Assembly (NCBI RefSeq): GCF_013410565.1
Contig: NZ_JACCFO010000001.1
Span: 1,364,001-1,428,000 of the forward strand
Direction of reading: 5' to 3'
DNA from: Streptomonospora nanhaiensis
GTDB taxonomy: Bacteria > Actinomycetota > Actinomycetes > Streptosporangiales > Streptosporangiaceae
Length of the DNA stretch: 64,000 nucleotides
Position numbers and translations under genes: made by a program. Each line of letters begins with the position of its first letter. The first letter of the stretch is position 1. The notes under the pieces are model-generated. The model ran no database searches and was not told where the DNA came from. It saw only the letters and a list, made by a program, of their open reading frames with translations. Positions 16,474 to 24,530 of this stretch are shown here, piece after piece.

Positions 16474-17040
16474 GTGCGTCGAATCGTGGTGGGGATCAGC
16501 GGGGCGTCGGGGGCGGTGTACGGCATCCGGCTGCTGGAGGCGCTGCGGGCGGCCGACGTCGAGACGCACCTGGTCATCTCGCAGAGCGGCAAGCGCGCCA
16601 TCGTCGAGGAGACCGACCACACGGTCAAGGACGTCCGCGCGCTCGCCGACGTCACCCACGCCAGCGACGACGTGGGCGCGCCCATCTCCTCGGGCTCCTT
16701 CCCCACCATGGGCATGGTGGTGGCGCCCTGCTCGGTGCGCTCGCTCGCCGAGATCGCCCACGGCACCACCACCGGCCTGCTCACCCGCGCCGCCGACGTC
16801 GCGCTGAAGGAGCGGCGCCGGGTGGTGCTGCTGGTGCGCGAGACGCCGCTGCGCGTCACCCACCTGCGGGCCATGGCCGCGGCGGCCGAGGACGGTGCGG
16901 TCATCATGCCGCCGCTGCCCGCCTTCTACACCCGGCCCACGAGCCTGGACGAGGTGGTCGACCACACCGTGGGCCGCGTGCTCGACCAGTTCGGGATCGA
17001 GAGCGGCCTGGTGCGGCGCTGGGCGGGGAGCCGGGCATGA
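16474..17040 (+). CDS. ubiX: UbiX-family flavin prenyltransferase
   Basis: A 188-residue flavin prenyltransferase. UbiX joins dimethylallyl phosphate to FMN to make prenylated FMN, the cofactor of UbiD decarboxylases (established knowledge). The flavin-binding start RRIVVGISGASGAVYGIRLL, the VVAPCSVRSLAEIAHG segment and LLVRETPLRVTHL are all present. The GTG at 16474 begins the conserved fold; a GGGAGAGG lies 13 bases upstream, slightly far. The stop overlaps the ATG of ubiD (ATGA at 17037-17040), so they are co-translated. The partner decarboxylase is frameshifted in this sequence, which would leave UbiX serving other enzymes. Confidence 0.9.
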   Translation: MRRIVVGISGASGAVYGIRLLEALRAADVETHLVISQSGKRAIVEETDHTVKDVRALADVTHASDDVGAPISSGSFPTMGMVVAPCSVRSLAEIAHGTTTGLLTRAADVALKERRRVVLLVRETPLRVTHLRAMAAAAEDGAVIMPPLPAFYTRPTSLDEVVDHTVGRVLDQFGIESGLVRRWAGSRA

Positions 17041-18390
17041 CCGCCGCCGCGCCCCGCGTGCACGACCTCGCGCTCATCATCGACGACCTCGACGCGGCCG
17101 GCCGCCTGGTGCGGGTCCGCGGCGAGGTCGCCCCCCGCCTGGAGCTGGCGGGGATCGCCGCCGCCTTCGAGGGCACCGACCAGGCCGTCCTGTTCGAGCG
17201 GGTCAAGGGCCACACCGCGCCCGTACTGGTCCCGGACCCTGCTCGCCGGGCTGCTGGGCCGGCCCGAGCCCACCCTGGCCCACTACGTCACCGGCCGGAT
17301 CGCCGAGTGGAAGGCGCGGCCGGTGCCGCCGGTCGTCGTGGCGGACGGGCCCGTCCTGGAGGTCACCGAGAAGGACCTGGCCGCCCTGCCGATCCCCGTC
17401 CACGCCGAGGGCGACGGCGGCCCCTACATCGACGCCGGCGTGGTGATCGCCCGCGACCCCGAGACCGGCGTGCGCAACGCCTCCATCCAGCGCTTCATGG
17501 CCGCCGGCCCCGACACCCTGCACATCAACATCGACGCGGGCCGGCACCTGGGGCTCTACCTCGACAAGGCCGCGCGGCTGGGGCGGTCCCTGCCGATCAC
17601 CGTCAACATCGGCGTGGGCCCCGGACTGCACTTCGCCGCCGCCGCGCCCGCCGAGGCCGCCGGCGCCGACGAGGACGAACTGGGCATCGCCTCGGCCTTC
17701 CACGGCGCCCCGCTGCGCCTGGTCCCGGGCACGTTCTCCGACGTCGAACTCGTCGCCGAGGCGATGTACGCCCTGGAGTGCGAGATCGTCCCCGGGGTCC
17801 TCGCCGAGGAGGGGCCGTTCGCCGAGGTCACCGGGTACTACGCCAAGCGGGTCCCCCGGCCGGTGGTGACCGTCAGGGCGGTGCACCGCCGCGCCGCCCC
17901 GGTCTTCCACACCATCCTGTCGGGGGCCGAGGTGTGGAACTCGGTCGGGCTGCTCGGCGAGGCCAACATCCTCGACCTGGTCGGCCGGCAGGTGCCCGGC
18001 GTGCGCGACGTCTACCTCCCCCACGGCGGCTGCGGCTTCTACCACGCGGTGGTGCAGATGGAGCAGAAGCGGGCCGGGTGGGCCAAGCAGGCCATCATGG
18101 CGGCCTTCGCCGCGTTCCCGCCGCTGAAGATGGTCACCGTGGTCGACGAGGACGTGGACCCGCGCGACCCCTCCGACATCGAGTGGGCCATGGCCACGCG
18201 GCTGGACCCCGACCACGGCATCGTGCGGATCCCCCGCGCGTTCGGCCACGGGCTGAACCCGGGATTCCCCGACTACCTCGGCACCAAGGTCGGCTTCGAC
18301 GCGACCCGCCCGGCGCCCCGCACCCCCGAGTACGACCGGGTGCGCTACCGCGCGGTGGACCTGGACCGGTTCGACATCCTGCGGCCCTGA
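17037..18390 (+). pseudogene. ubiD: UbiD-family decarboxylase, frameshifted
   Basis: A UbiD-type prenyl-FMN-dependent decarboxylase split over two frames. From ATG 17037 frame 0 reads the N-terminus to about HTAPVL (17225). The rest, from WSRTLLAGLLGRPEP (about 17227) to GTKVGFDATRP, is in frame 1. The total of 1354 bases is 3n+1, so one base is extra or two are missing. No start codon exists in frame 1 before 17323. The C-terminal part is otherwise intact and includes the metal/cofactor-region segments NIDAGRHLGLYLDKA and VDEDVDPRDPSDIEWAMATR. In relatives the enzyme decarboxylates an aromatic or alpha,beta-unsaturated acid. It is either a true recent pseudogene or a sequencing error. Confidence 0.8.
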
Positions 18391-18416
18391 TCGGGGCGGG
18401 CCGCGCCCGGATCAGG
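18386..18416. terminator. Bidirectional hairpin holding both stop codons
   Basis: CCTGATC (18386-18392) pairs with GATCAGG (18410-18416), and the stem continues inward with one mismatch (GGGGCG/CGCCCG). The left arm holds the TGA of ubiD and the right arm the TGA of the convergent mannosyltransferase. Confidence 0.65.
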
Positions 18417-19563
18417 CGGCCAGCAGCGCCGCCAGGCGCTGGGCCGCCGCGTCCCAGGTCCACTCCCGCTCCACCCAGGCCCGCCCGCGCTCGCCCATGG
18501 CGCGGGCCGCCGCCGGGTCGCCCAGCAGGCGGATGAGGGCGCGGGCCGCGGGGCCGGGCCGCTCGCCGTCGACCGCCGTGCCGGTGCGCCCCTCCACGAC
18601 GGCGTCGGGCGCTCCCCCGGAGCGGCCGGCCACCACGGGCAGGCCCGTGGCCGACGCCTCCAGGTAGACGATCCCCAGGCCCTCCACGTCCAGGCCGCCG
18701 TTGCGGGTGCGGCACGGCATCGCGAAGACGTCGCCGGCCGCGTAGTGGGCGGGCAGCTCGGCGGCCGGCACGTCGCCGGCGAAGACCACGGAGTCGGCGA
18801 CGCGCCGCTCGGCCGCCAGCGCCTCCAGCCGCCGCCGGTAGGGCCCGCCGCCGACCAGCAGCAGGGCGGCGTCGGGGATGTCGGCCAGCACCCGCGGCCA
18901 GGCCCGGACCAGCGTGTCCTGCCCCTTGCGCGCGACCAGCCGCGACACGCACACCACCACCGGGCGCCCGGTCAGCCCGTGGCGTTGGCGCACAACGGTG
19001 CCGTCGACGCCGGGGTGGAAGCGCCCGGTGTCCACGCCGGGAGCCAGGCGGCGCATGCGGGCCGCCGCGCCGGGCGACAGCGCGCGGGCCAGGCGGGTGC
19101 GGGTGTAGTCGCCGAGGTAGGTGAGGGTGTCGACCCCCTCGCCGATGCGGTGCAGCGCCTGGCGGGCGCCGGGCAGCACCGCCCAGCCGGTCTCGTGGCC
19201 GTGGGTCAGCGCCACGATGCGGCGCGCCCCCGCCCGGCGCAGGTCGGGCGCCATCAGGGCCAGCGGGGCGGCGGCGCCGAACAGGACGGAGTCGCAGCCC
19301 TCCAGCTCCAGGATGCGGGCCGCGCGGCGCCGCACCCCGGGCGTGGGCAGCAGCACCGGCGTGCGCTCGCGGACCACGGGGAACGGCTGGGCGAGGTCGA
19401 ACTCCTCGGGGTCGCCCCACACGACCGCGCCGCGCGCGCCGGGGGTCGAGCAGTAGACGACCACGGAGTCGGCCGGGCGCCGCAGCGCCAGCTCGTGCAC
19501 GAACGCCTGGATGCCTCCGGGGCGCGGCGGGAAGTCGTTGGTGACGATGAGGGTACGCGGCAC
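18412..19563 (-). CDS. PimB-like GT4 mannosyltransferase
   Basis: A 383-residue GT-B glycosyltransferase of family GT4. Length and motifs match the GDP-mannose-dependent phosphatidylinositol monomannoside mannosyltransferase PimB (Rv2188c type). That enzyme adds the second mannose to PIM at the inner membrane face. It has the N-terminal TNDFPPRPGGIQAF glycine loop, HGHETGW, the central VVCVSRLVARKGQDTLV domain start, and the EGLGIVYLEASATGLPVVAG EX7E nucleotide-binding motif. The start is GTG at 19563, with TAGACT 8 bases upstream. Other mannosyl acceptors cannot be excluded. Convergent with ubiD. Confidence 0.82.
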   Translation of the reverse strand: MPRTLIVTNDFPPRPGGIQAFVHELALRRPADSVVVYCSTPGARGAVVWGDPEEFDLAQPFPVVRERTPVLLPTPGVRRRAARILELEGCDSVLFGAAAPLALMAPDLRRAGARRIVALTHGHETGWAVLPGARQALHRIGEGVDTLTYLGDYTRTRLARALSPGAAARMRRLAPGVDTGRFHPGVDGTVVRQRHGLTGRPVVVCVSRLVARKGQDTLVRAWPRVLADIPDAALLLVGGGPYRRRLEALAAERRVADSVVFAGDVPAAELPAHYAAGDVFAMPCRTRNGGLDVEGLGIVYLEASATGLPVVAGRSGGAPDAVVEGRTGTAVDGERPGPAARALIRLLGDPAAARAMGERGRAWVEREWTWDAAAQRLAALLAA

Positions 19564-19571
19564 GGGACCTG

Positions 19572-19577
19572 AGTCTA
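19572..19577 (-). promoter_or_regulatory. -10 element of pimB-like gene
   Basis: TAGACT on the minus strand, 8 bases before the GTG start at 19563. A short or absent leader is predicted. Confidence 0.4.
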
Positions 19578-19653
19578 GGGTTTCGCGGGCGGCGCGGCGC
19601 GCCGGCGCGCGCCGGCGGGCGGGCGCGCGGGGCCGGGGTTCCGGCGCCGCGCG

Positions 19654-19673
19654 GTCCCGCCCGCGGGCGGGAC
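19654..19673. terminator. 20 bp palindrome after NlpC/P60 gene
   Basis: GTCCCGCCCG directly followed by CGGGCGGGAC, 2 bases beyond the stop of the NlpC/P60 gene. A perfect hairpin without U-tract. Confidence 0.6.
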
Positions 19674-19675
19674 TC

Positions 19676-20683
19676 CTAGGGGCGGACCGCCGAGTGGAAG
19701 TTGCTCTGGTAGTAGCCGCTCAGCTCGACCTCCATCACCGGCTTGGACGACGTGGAGGCGTGCACCATGCGGCCGTTGCCGACGTACATGCCCACGTGGT
19801 CGGGACCGCCGTAGAAGAAGATCAGGTCGCCGGGCTGCATGGCGTCCCAGGACACGGGGGTGCCCGCGTTGACCTGATCGTAGGTGGTGCGGGGCAGGCT
19901 CACGCCGGCCTCGGCCCAGGCGGCCTGCACGAGGCTGGAGCAGTCCCAGACGTCGGGGCCGTTGGCGCCGAGGCTGTAGGAGTCGCCGATCTGGGCGTAG
20001 ATGAAGTCGAGGGCCACCGCGGCGTCGCCCGAGGCGTTGCCGGTGTAGCTGGTGCCGCCGGTGCCGTTGTTGACGCCCGAGGTCGCCGCGGCGGCCTCGT
20101 CGGCGGTGAGGTCGCTGAGGATGTCCTCCTGCTCCTGGATCTTCTCCTCGGCCTCGGTCTTGGCCTCTTCGGCCTCGTCGAGCTTGTCCTGGGCCTTCTC
20201 CTCGACGTCGGCCGCCTCGGCGGTCAGGTCCGCCAGCTCGTCCTGCTCGTCGAGGTACTCGTCCAGGGTCTCCTGCTGGCGCTCGGAGAGGTAGCCGAGG
20301 TCGGCGGCCTGGCGCAGGGCGTCCTCGGGGCCGCCGGTGCTGAGCAGGTAGGCCGGGGAGGAGTAGTCGGCGTTGGTGTAGGCGGCGTTGGCCAACTCGA
20401 CGATGTCGTCGCGCATCGAGTCGATGCGCTCCTCGGTCTCGGCCTTGTCCTCGCGGAGGTCCTCCAGCTTCTCCTTGGCGGCCTCGTGGTCCTCCTGGGC
20501 CTGGTTGTACTTCTCGGCGAGCTTCGCGTGCTCTTCCTCAAGCTTCTCGATCTTGTCGCGCACCTCGTCGGCGGTCGGCTCGGCGACCGCGGTGCCGGTG
20601 GACAGGATCAGAGCACCTGCGGCGACGAAACCGACGGTGGCGAGATGCCGCCGGAACGAGCCACGTTCATGGCGTTCGCCCAC
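19676..20683 (-). CDS. Secreted NlpC/P60 peptidoglycan hydrolase (1)
   Basis: A 335-residue RipA-like endopeptidase that cuts stem peptides of peptidoglycan outside the membrane. A Sec signal runs over residues 1-30 and ends at STGTAVAEP. Residues 35-205 form a long Glu/Lys-rich coiled coil that in relatives controls activity. The NlpC/P60 domain follows from about 225, with catalytic Cys in DVWDCSSLVQAAW and His in GPDHVGMYVGNG. The true start is GTG at 20683; an in-frame extension to 20944 covers promoter DNA. AAAGG precedes it. A second paralogue follows upstream on the same strand, each with its own terminator. Confidence 0.9.
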   Translation of the reverse strand: MGERHERGSFRRHLATVGFVAAGALILSTGTAVAEPTADEVRDKIEKLEEEHAKLAEKYNQAQEDHEAAKEKLEDLREDKAETEERIDSMRDDIVELANAAYTNADYSSPAYLLSTGGPEDALRQAADLGYLSERQQETLDEYLDEQDELADLTAEAADVEEKAQDKLDEAEEAKTEAEEKIQEQEDILSDLTADEAAAATSGVNNGTGGTSYTGNASGDAAVALDFIYAQIGDSYSLGANGPDVWDCSSLVQAAWAEAGVSLPRTTYDQVNAGTPVSWDAMQPGDLIFFYGGPDHVGMYVGNGRMVHASTSSKPVMEVELSGYYQSNFHSAVRP

Positions 20684-21219
20684 GATAGTGGCACACCTTT
20701 CTCCCAGGACCGCCTCAACCGGAGCGCGCGGGGGTGGGCCCGGCGCGGCCGGCGAACGGCGCGCACCGCGGCCGCTGACGGCCGCCGCGCCGCTCGCGTC
20801 CACGCGGGTGCTGTGCGGGCGTCGCGCACGTGCGGCGCGACCGCGGGGGTTCTCCGGTCTCCGCAGCGGGGGGTCGGGGGTGCGCGGCGGAGTTCGGCGG
20901 GAGCGGGCCGCTGCCATCCTGGTGACGGCAAGAACGTCGACCACGCTCGGCGTCGAACACTAATGCATACGCGGCACCACACTCAACCGATTCGTTACCA
21001 ATTTCGCCGGTTTGTGGTATGTCCGAATCGGGACCAGAGGCCGTCCCCAACCGCCGTGGCCACCGCCGCCGCGCGCGCGGCCCGCCGACCGGAAAGCGGC
21101 CGGGCTGGGCCGCGGCGGGGTGCGCCGTGTGACATTCGCCCGTACGCGGCTCCGCCGCCGCACCCGGCCGCGGGGCGGCGGGTGCGGCGGCGGAGCGCCA
21201 AGCGGCGGGCGGCCCGGTG
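20684..21219. other. Promoter region of NlpC/P60 gene 1
   Basis: A 536-base gap. The part at 20960-21015 is AT-richer. On the minus strand it carries TTGGTAACGAATCGG and a possible pair TTGAGT - 17 bases - TTAGTG, which would give a long leader of over 250 bases. I checked it for a c-di-AMP (ydaO) riboswitch, common before such genes, and could not match the conserved core. The terminator of gene 2 is at 21149-21196. Confidence 0.4.
21149..21196. terminator. 17 bp stem terminator after NlpC/P60 gene 2
   Basis: GCTCCGCCGCCGCACCC (21149-21165) pairs perfectly with GGGTGCGGCGGCGGAGC (21180-21196), 24 bases beyond the stop codon of the minus-strand gene. Confidence 0.75.
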
Positions 21220-22212
21220 TCAGGGGCGGACGCCGAACTGGAACTGGCTGTCCCAGTACCCGGCCATCGCGACGACCTCGACGTTCTTGCCGGTGCGCGG
21301 GGCGTGGATCATCTGGCCGTTGCCGACGTAGAGGCCGGCGTGGCCCAGGTCGCCGAAGAAGAAGACGATGTCGCCGGGCTGCAGCGCGTCGCGGCTGACC
21401 CGGGCGCCGGCCTCGGCCTGGCCGTAGGTGGTGCGGGGCAGGCTCACGCCGGCCGCGCCCCAGGCGCGCATGATCAGGCCGGAGCAGTCGTAGCTGTCGG
21501 GGCCGGCGGCGCCGTAGACGTAGGGCTTGCCCAGCTGGGCGTAGGCGAAGTCGAGGGCGGTGCGGGCGTCGCCCGAGGCCGCGCCGGTGTAGCTGCCGCC
21601 GGTGTCGGAGCCCTCGGTGGCGGGGTCGGCGTCGGGGAACTGCGCGAGAAGCTCCTCCTGCTCCTCGATCTTCTCCTCGACCTCGTCCTTCTTCTCCTCG
21701 ATCTCGTCCTTCTTGTCCTTGGCCTCGGCCAGGGCCTCGTCGGCCTCGTCCTTCAGCCGGAACAGGCGCTCGGCGGACTCGCCGAACTCGTCCAGCTTGT
21801 CGCGCTGGCTCTCGGAGAGGTAGCCGACGTCGGCCGACTGGGCGAGGAGGTCCTCGGGGTCCTCGACGCTGATGACGTTGGCAGGGCTGTCGAGGTCCGT
21901 GCCCTGGTAGGCGGCGCTGGCGAACTCGGCGACCTCGTCGCGCAGCTCGTCGTAGCGCTCCTGCTCCTCGCCGACCTGCTCCTCGAGCTCGTCGGCCTTC
22001 TTCTTGGCGGCCTCGTAGTCCTCCTGGGCCTCGTTGTAGTCCTGGACGATGCTGTCGGCCTCTTGGTTCAGCTCGTCGAGCTTGCTCTCGACCTCTTCCT
22101 GGGTCGGCTCGGCGTAGGCCACACCGGGGGGCACGATCAGACTTCCGGCGGCCACGACCCCGATACCGGTCGCGATCCGGCGGGCCGTGCGCCGACCACC
22201 TGGGTTCGTCAT
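21220..22212 (-). CDS. Secreted NlpC/P60 peptidoglycan hydrolase (2)
   Basis: A 330-residue paralogue of the previous gene with the same plan: signal peptide ending PPGVAYAEP, acidic coiled coil over residues 35-200, a short Gly/Ser linker, and an NlpC/P60 domain with catalytic Cys in DSYDCSGLIMRAWG and His in FGDLGHAGLYVGNG. It should cleave peptidoglycan stem peptides during cell separation or growth. ATG at 22212 is the start, with TTAGGAG upstream. The coiled coils of the two copies differ much more than the catalytic domains. The tandem pair points to duplication with separate regulation. Confidence 0.9.
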   Translation of the reverse strand: MTNPGGRRTARRIATGIGVVAAGSLIVPPGVAYAEPTQEEVESKLDELNQEADSIVQDYNEAQEDYEAAKKKADELEEQVGEEQERYDELRDEVAEFASAAYQGTDLDSPANVISVEDPEDLLAQSADVGYLSESQRDKLDEFGESAERLFRLKDEADEALAEAKDKKDEIEEKKDEVEEKIEEQEELLAQFPDADPATEGSDTGGSYTGAASGDARTALDFAYAQLGKPYVYGAAGPDSYDCSGLIMRAWGAAGVSLPRTTYGQAEAGARVSRDALQPGDIVFFFGDLGHAGLYVGNGQMIHAPRTGKNVEVVAMAGYWDSQFQFGVRP

Positions 22213-22690
22213 GGCGGTCCACGCTCCTAACGGGTCAAGGTCCTCATGCGGGGATGGGGATACAGGCGATGGCTGGAAGGCGGCACGCGGTGCGGGGAGC
22301 GGGGACCACGGACACCGCACGCCGGACCATCCATACGGCACCGCGGCGAGATCCCTCGGCCCCTCGGCGCCGCAAGGGGCTCCCAGCGGACGTGAAGACC
22401 ACCGGCGCGCGGTGGCCGCACGCCGACGCGAACCTCGTCCTATTCGGGAAACCCGTCAAGCTACCGGGAAGAACCTAGCGGACGGGACTGCGCAGCTCAA
22501 CCACGGGACCCCCGGCGACACAGGGAAACCGGCCGCCACGGCCGCCCCAGGGGGCTCCCGGCGCGCCTCCCCGCGCAGCTCGCGGCGAGCGGCCGCGCGG
22601 CGGTTCGCGGCGGCTCACGTGCCACAACGATTGCGTCACACCGCGTCGCCGCCCCCGCGCCGGGGGCCGCGGCGGCCGGCCCGGGCGGCG
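22213..22690. other. Upstream region of NlpC/P60 gene 2
   Basis: A 478-base gap with no gene. Read on the minus strand it has TTGACGGGTTTCCCGAATAGG (about 22444-22464) as a possible promoter, and several short GC hairpins closer to the gene. The long leader could be structured RNA, but I cannot match it to a known riboswitch. Confidence 0.4.
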
Positions 22691-24037
22691 CTAGCCGCCC
22701 AGGCGGCGCAGCAGCAGCGGCGAGGACAGGGTGCGGGCGCCCTCCCGGCGGACCGCGGTGACGATCTCCTTGTCGGAGGTGGCCACCGCCAGCGGCCTGC
22801 CGTGGGGTTCGGCGCGGACCAGGCGGACGATCAGCTCGTCGGCGGTCTCCCCCGGGTCGCTGAAGAGCACGCGCACCCGCCGGGTCGCCGACAGCGCGGG
22901 CGGGGTGCCGACGTCGGCGCCGTCGAACACGCAGGTGATCTCCGCCTTCGTGCGGCTGGCCAGCCCCTCCAGAGCCGTCAGCAGCCGCCCGCGCTGGTCG
23001 GCCAGCGGCAGGGTGCCGTACCCGGTCTTGGTGACGTTGTAGCCGTCGACCAGCAGGTGCGCCCGGGGCAGGCTCAGCACCTCGTCGACCAGGCCGGGGT
23101 CGTCGTCGGGCAGCCCCTGGCCGGGCGGCGCGGCGGCCCCGGCCCGCGAAAGGTCGGACACCAGGTCGGCCGGACTCTCGATGGAGGTGGGCAGGGCCAG
23201 CTCCCGGCGCAGGCCGTGGGCGGCCTCCAGCAGCACGTCCAGCAGCACCCGCAGCCGGGCCTCGTCGGCGCTGCGCCCGGCGCGCGCCGCGCGCCGGGCG
23301 TTCTCGACCTGCGCCTCGGCCGCCGCCAGGCGGTTGCGCAACCGGCGGTTCTCCGCTTCCACGGCGTTGACCTGGATGGTCGTCGTGGCGGTGCGGTCCG
23401 CCGCCTCCGCGATCGCCTGCTCGGCCTTCCCCACGGCCGCCTTGGCCCGCTGCCGCTCCCCGTGCAGCCGCCGGCGCAGGTCGGCGACGGTGCTGCGGTA
23501 CTCGCGCAGCTCGCCGCGCAGCCGCTCGATCTCCGCACGCTGCTCGTTGCGCGCCTCCTCCACCTGCCGGCGCAGCGCGGCGATGGTGTCGGCGGCCTCG
23601 TCGGCCTCGCGCACGGAGTCCCGGCGGTCCAGCTCCTCGCGGATACGCGCCACGATGTCCGACCAGCCCTCGGGCCGCAGCAGGTAGGCCGCCGCGGCGA
23701 CGGCCACCGGGTCGGCCGCCGGCGGCACCACGCCCTTGCGCAGCCCTTCGGCCAGTTCGGGCCACACCTGCTCGACCCGCTCGGCCACGCGCGCCCGAAA
23801 GCCGGCGTCGGCCTCCAGTTGCGCGGCGATCTGGGGGCCGGCCAGGCGGGCGCGGCGGCGCGGCTCGAAGCGGGCGACACGGCGCAGCACCGGCGGGAGG
23901 TCGGCCTCGCGCAGGCCGCCCAGCACGTCGGAGCCGTACTCGATGACGCGGGCGCGCACGGCCTCGGGCAGCGGCCGGTCGGCGCCGCCGCCGGCGTCCT
24001 CGGCGGAGGACGCCGGCACGCCGTTCTCCGAACTCAT
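22691..24037 (-). CDS. NYN-domain protein with coiled coil
   Basis: A 448-residue protein. Residues 20-150 form an Arg/Ala-rich helical region and 150-270 a long coiled coil (Glu/Arg heptads). Residues about 325-448 form a NYN (PIN-like) domain. The expected acidic metal ligands are in LLVDGYNVTKTGYG, CVFDGADVG and ETADELIVRLV. NYN/YacP-type domains are RNA-binding ribonucleases, so an RNA-processing role is likely but no substrate is known. The ATG at 24037 overlaps the TGA of the small zinc-ribbon gene (ATGA), so the two are translated together. Confidence 0.85.
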   Translation of the reverse strand: MSSENGVPASSAEDAGGGADRPLPEAVRARVIEYGSDVLGGLREADLPPVLRRVARFEPRRRARLAGPQIAAQLEADAGFRARVAERVEQVWPELAEGLRKGVVPPAADPVAVAAAAYLLRPEGWSDIVARIREELDRRDSVREADEAADTIAALRRQVEEARNEQRAEIERLRGELREYRSTVADLRRRLHGERQRAKAAVGKAEQAIAEAADRTATTTIQVNAVEAENRRLRNRLAAAEAQVENARRAARAGRSADEARLRVLLDVLLEAAHGLRRELALPTSIESPADLVSDLSRAGAAAPPGQGLPDDDPGLVDEVLSLPRAHLLVDGYNVTKTGYGTLPLADQRGRLLTALEGLASRTKAEITCVFDGADVGTPPALSATRRVRVLFSDPGETADELIVRLVRAEPHGRPLAVATSDKEIVTAVRREGARTLSSPLLLRRLGG

Positions 24038-24291
24038 GCCGATTCCGCGGCGCCGGCGTCGGGGCGGTCGACGGTCTCCACAGCGTCCACCGCGTTGCAC
24101 CAGCGGCAGCGGACCTCCTCGATCGTCTCGGCCAGGGTCTGGCTCTCCTCCACCCGGCTGCCGCCGGAGAGGTCGAAGTGCAGGTAGTCGCGCGAGCGCA
24201 CGGAGCGCGTGACGTCGAACCGGGTGAGGTTGCCGCACTGGGTGCACCGCCAGCGCTGGGTATCGGACGGCACCGAAATGCTCACAGCCAT
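24034..24291 (-). CDS. Small zinc-ribbon protein
   Basis: An 85-residue protein with two CxxC knuckles, WRCTQCGN and VRCRWCNA, spaced about 45 residues apart, which should bind one zinc. The acidic tail ends in GAAESA. ATG at 24291 is set by a perfect AAGGAGG 5 bases upstream. It is the first gene of an operon with the NYN protein, whose start codon overlaps its stop. It may help the NYN protein recognise RNA (inference from context only). Confidence 0.8.
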   Translation of the reverse strand: MAVSISVPSDTQRWRCTQCGNLTRFDVTRSVRSRDYLHFDLSGGSRVEESQTLAETIEEVRCRWCNAVDAVETVDRPDAGAAESA

Positions 24292-24518
24292 GTCCTCCTT
24301 CTTAACAAACGCACCCGGTCCGAGCACGTGAACGTGCACGTGCGCGGCGCGCGGGCGCGGCGCGCACGCCGGTCGCCACCGCCGCCGGGCACGGCACGCG
24401 GGTCTGGGCCATCCTTCCACGTGCGGGGCCGGCAAAACCGGTCGGACCCGCCCCCGACCTGCGGCGCCGGAGGCGGCCGATGACCGGAACCCCCCGCGGA
24501 AGCGTCGGTGCCCGGGGC

Positions 24519-24524
24519 TACCCT
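24519..24524 (+). promoter_or_regulatory. -10 element of DEDDh nuclease gene (leaderless)
   Basis: TACCCT lies 6 bases before GTG 24531. If used, the start at 24480 (which has its own GGAGG) would be upstream of the transcript. Confidence 0.5.
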
Positions 24525-24530
24525 GGCCGG

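Noticed and set aside
20684-22520. c-di-AMP (ydaO) riboswitch before the NlpC/P60 genes
   Set aside because: Common in this gene family, but I could not align the conserved core words in either leader.
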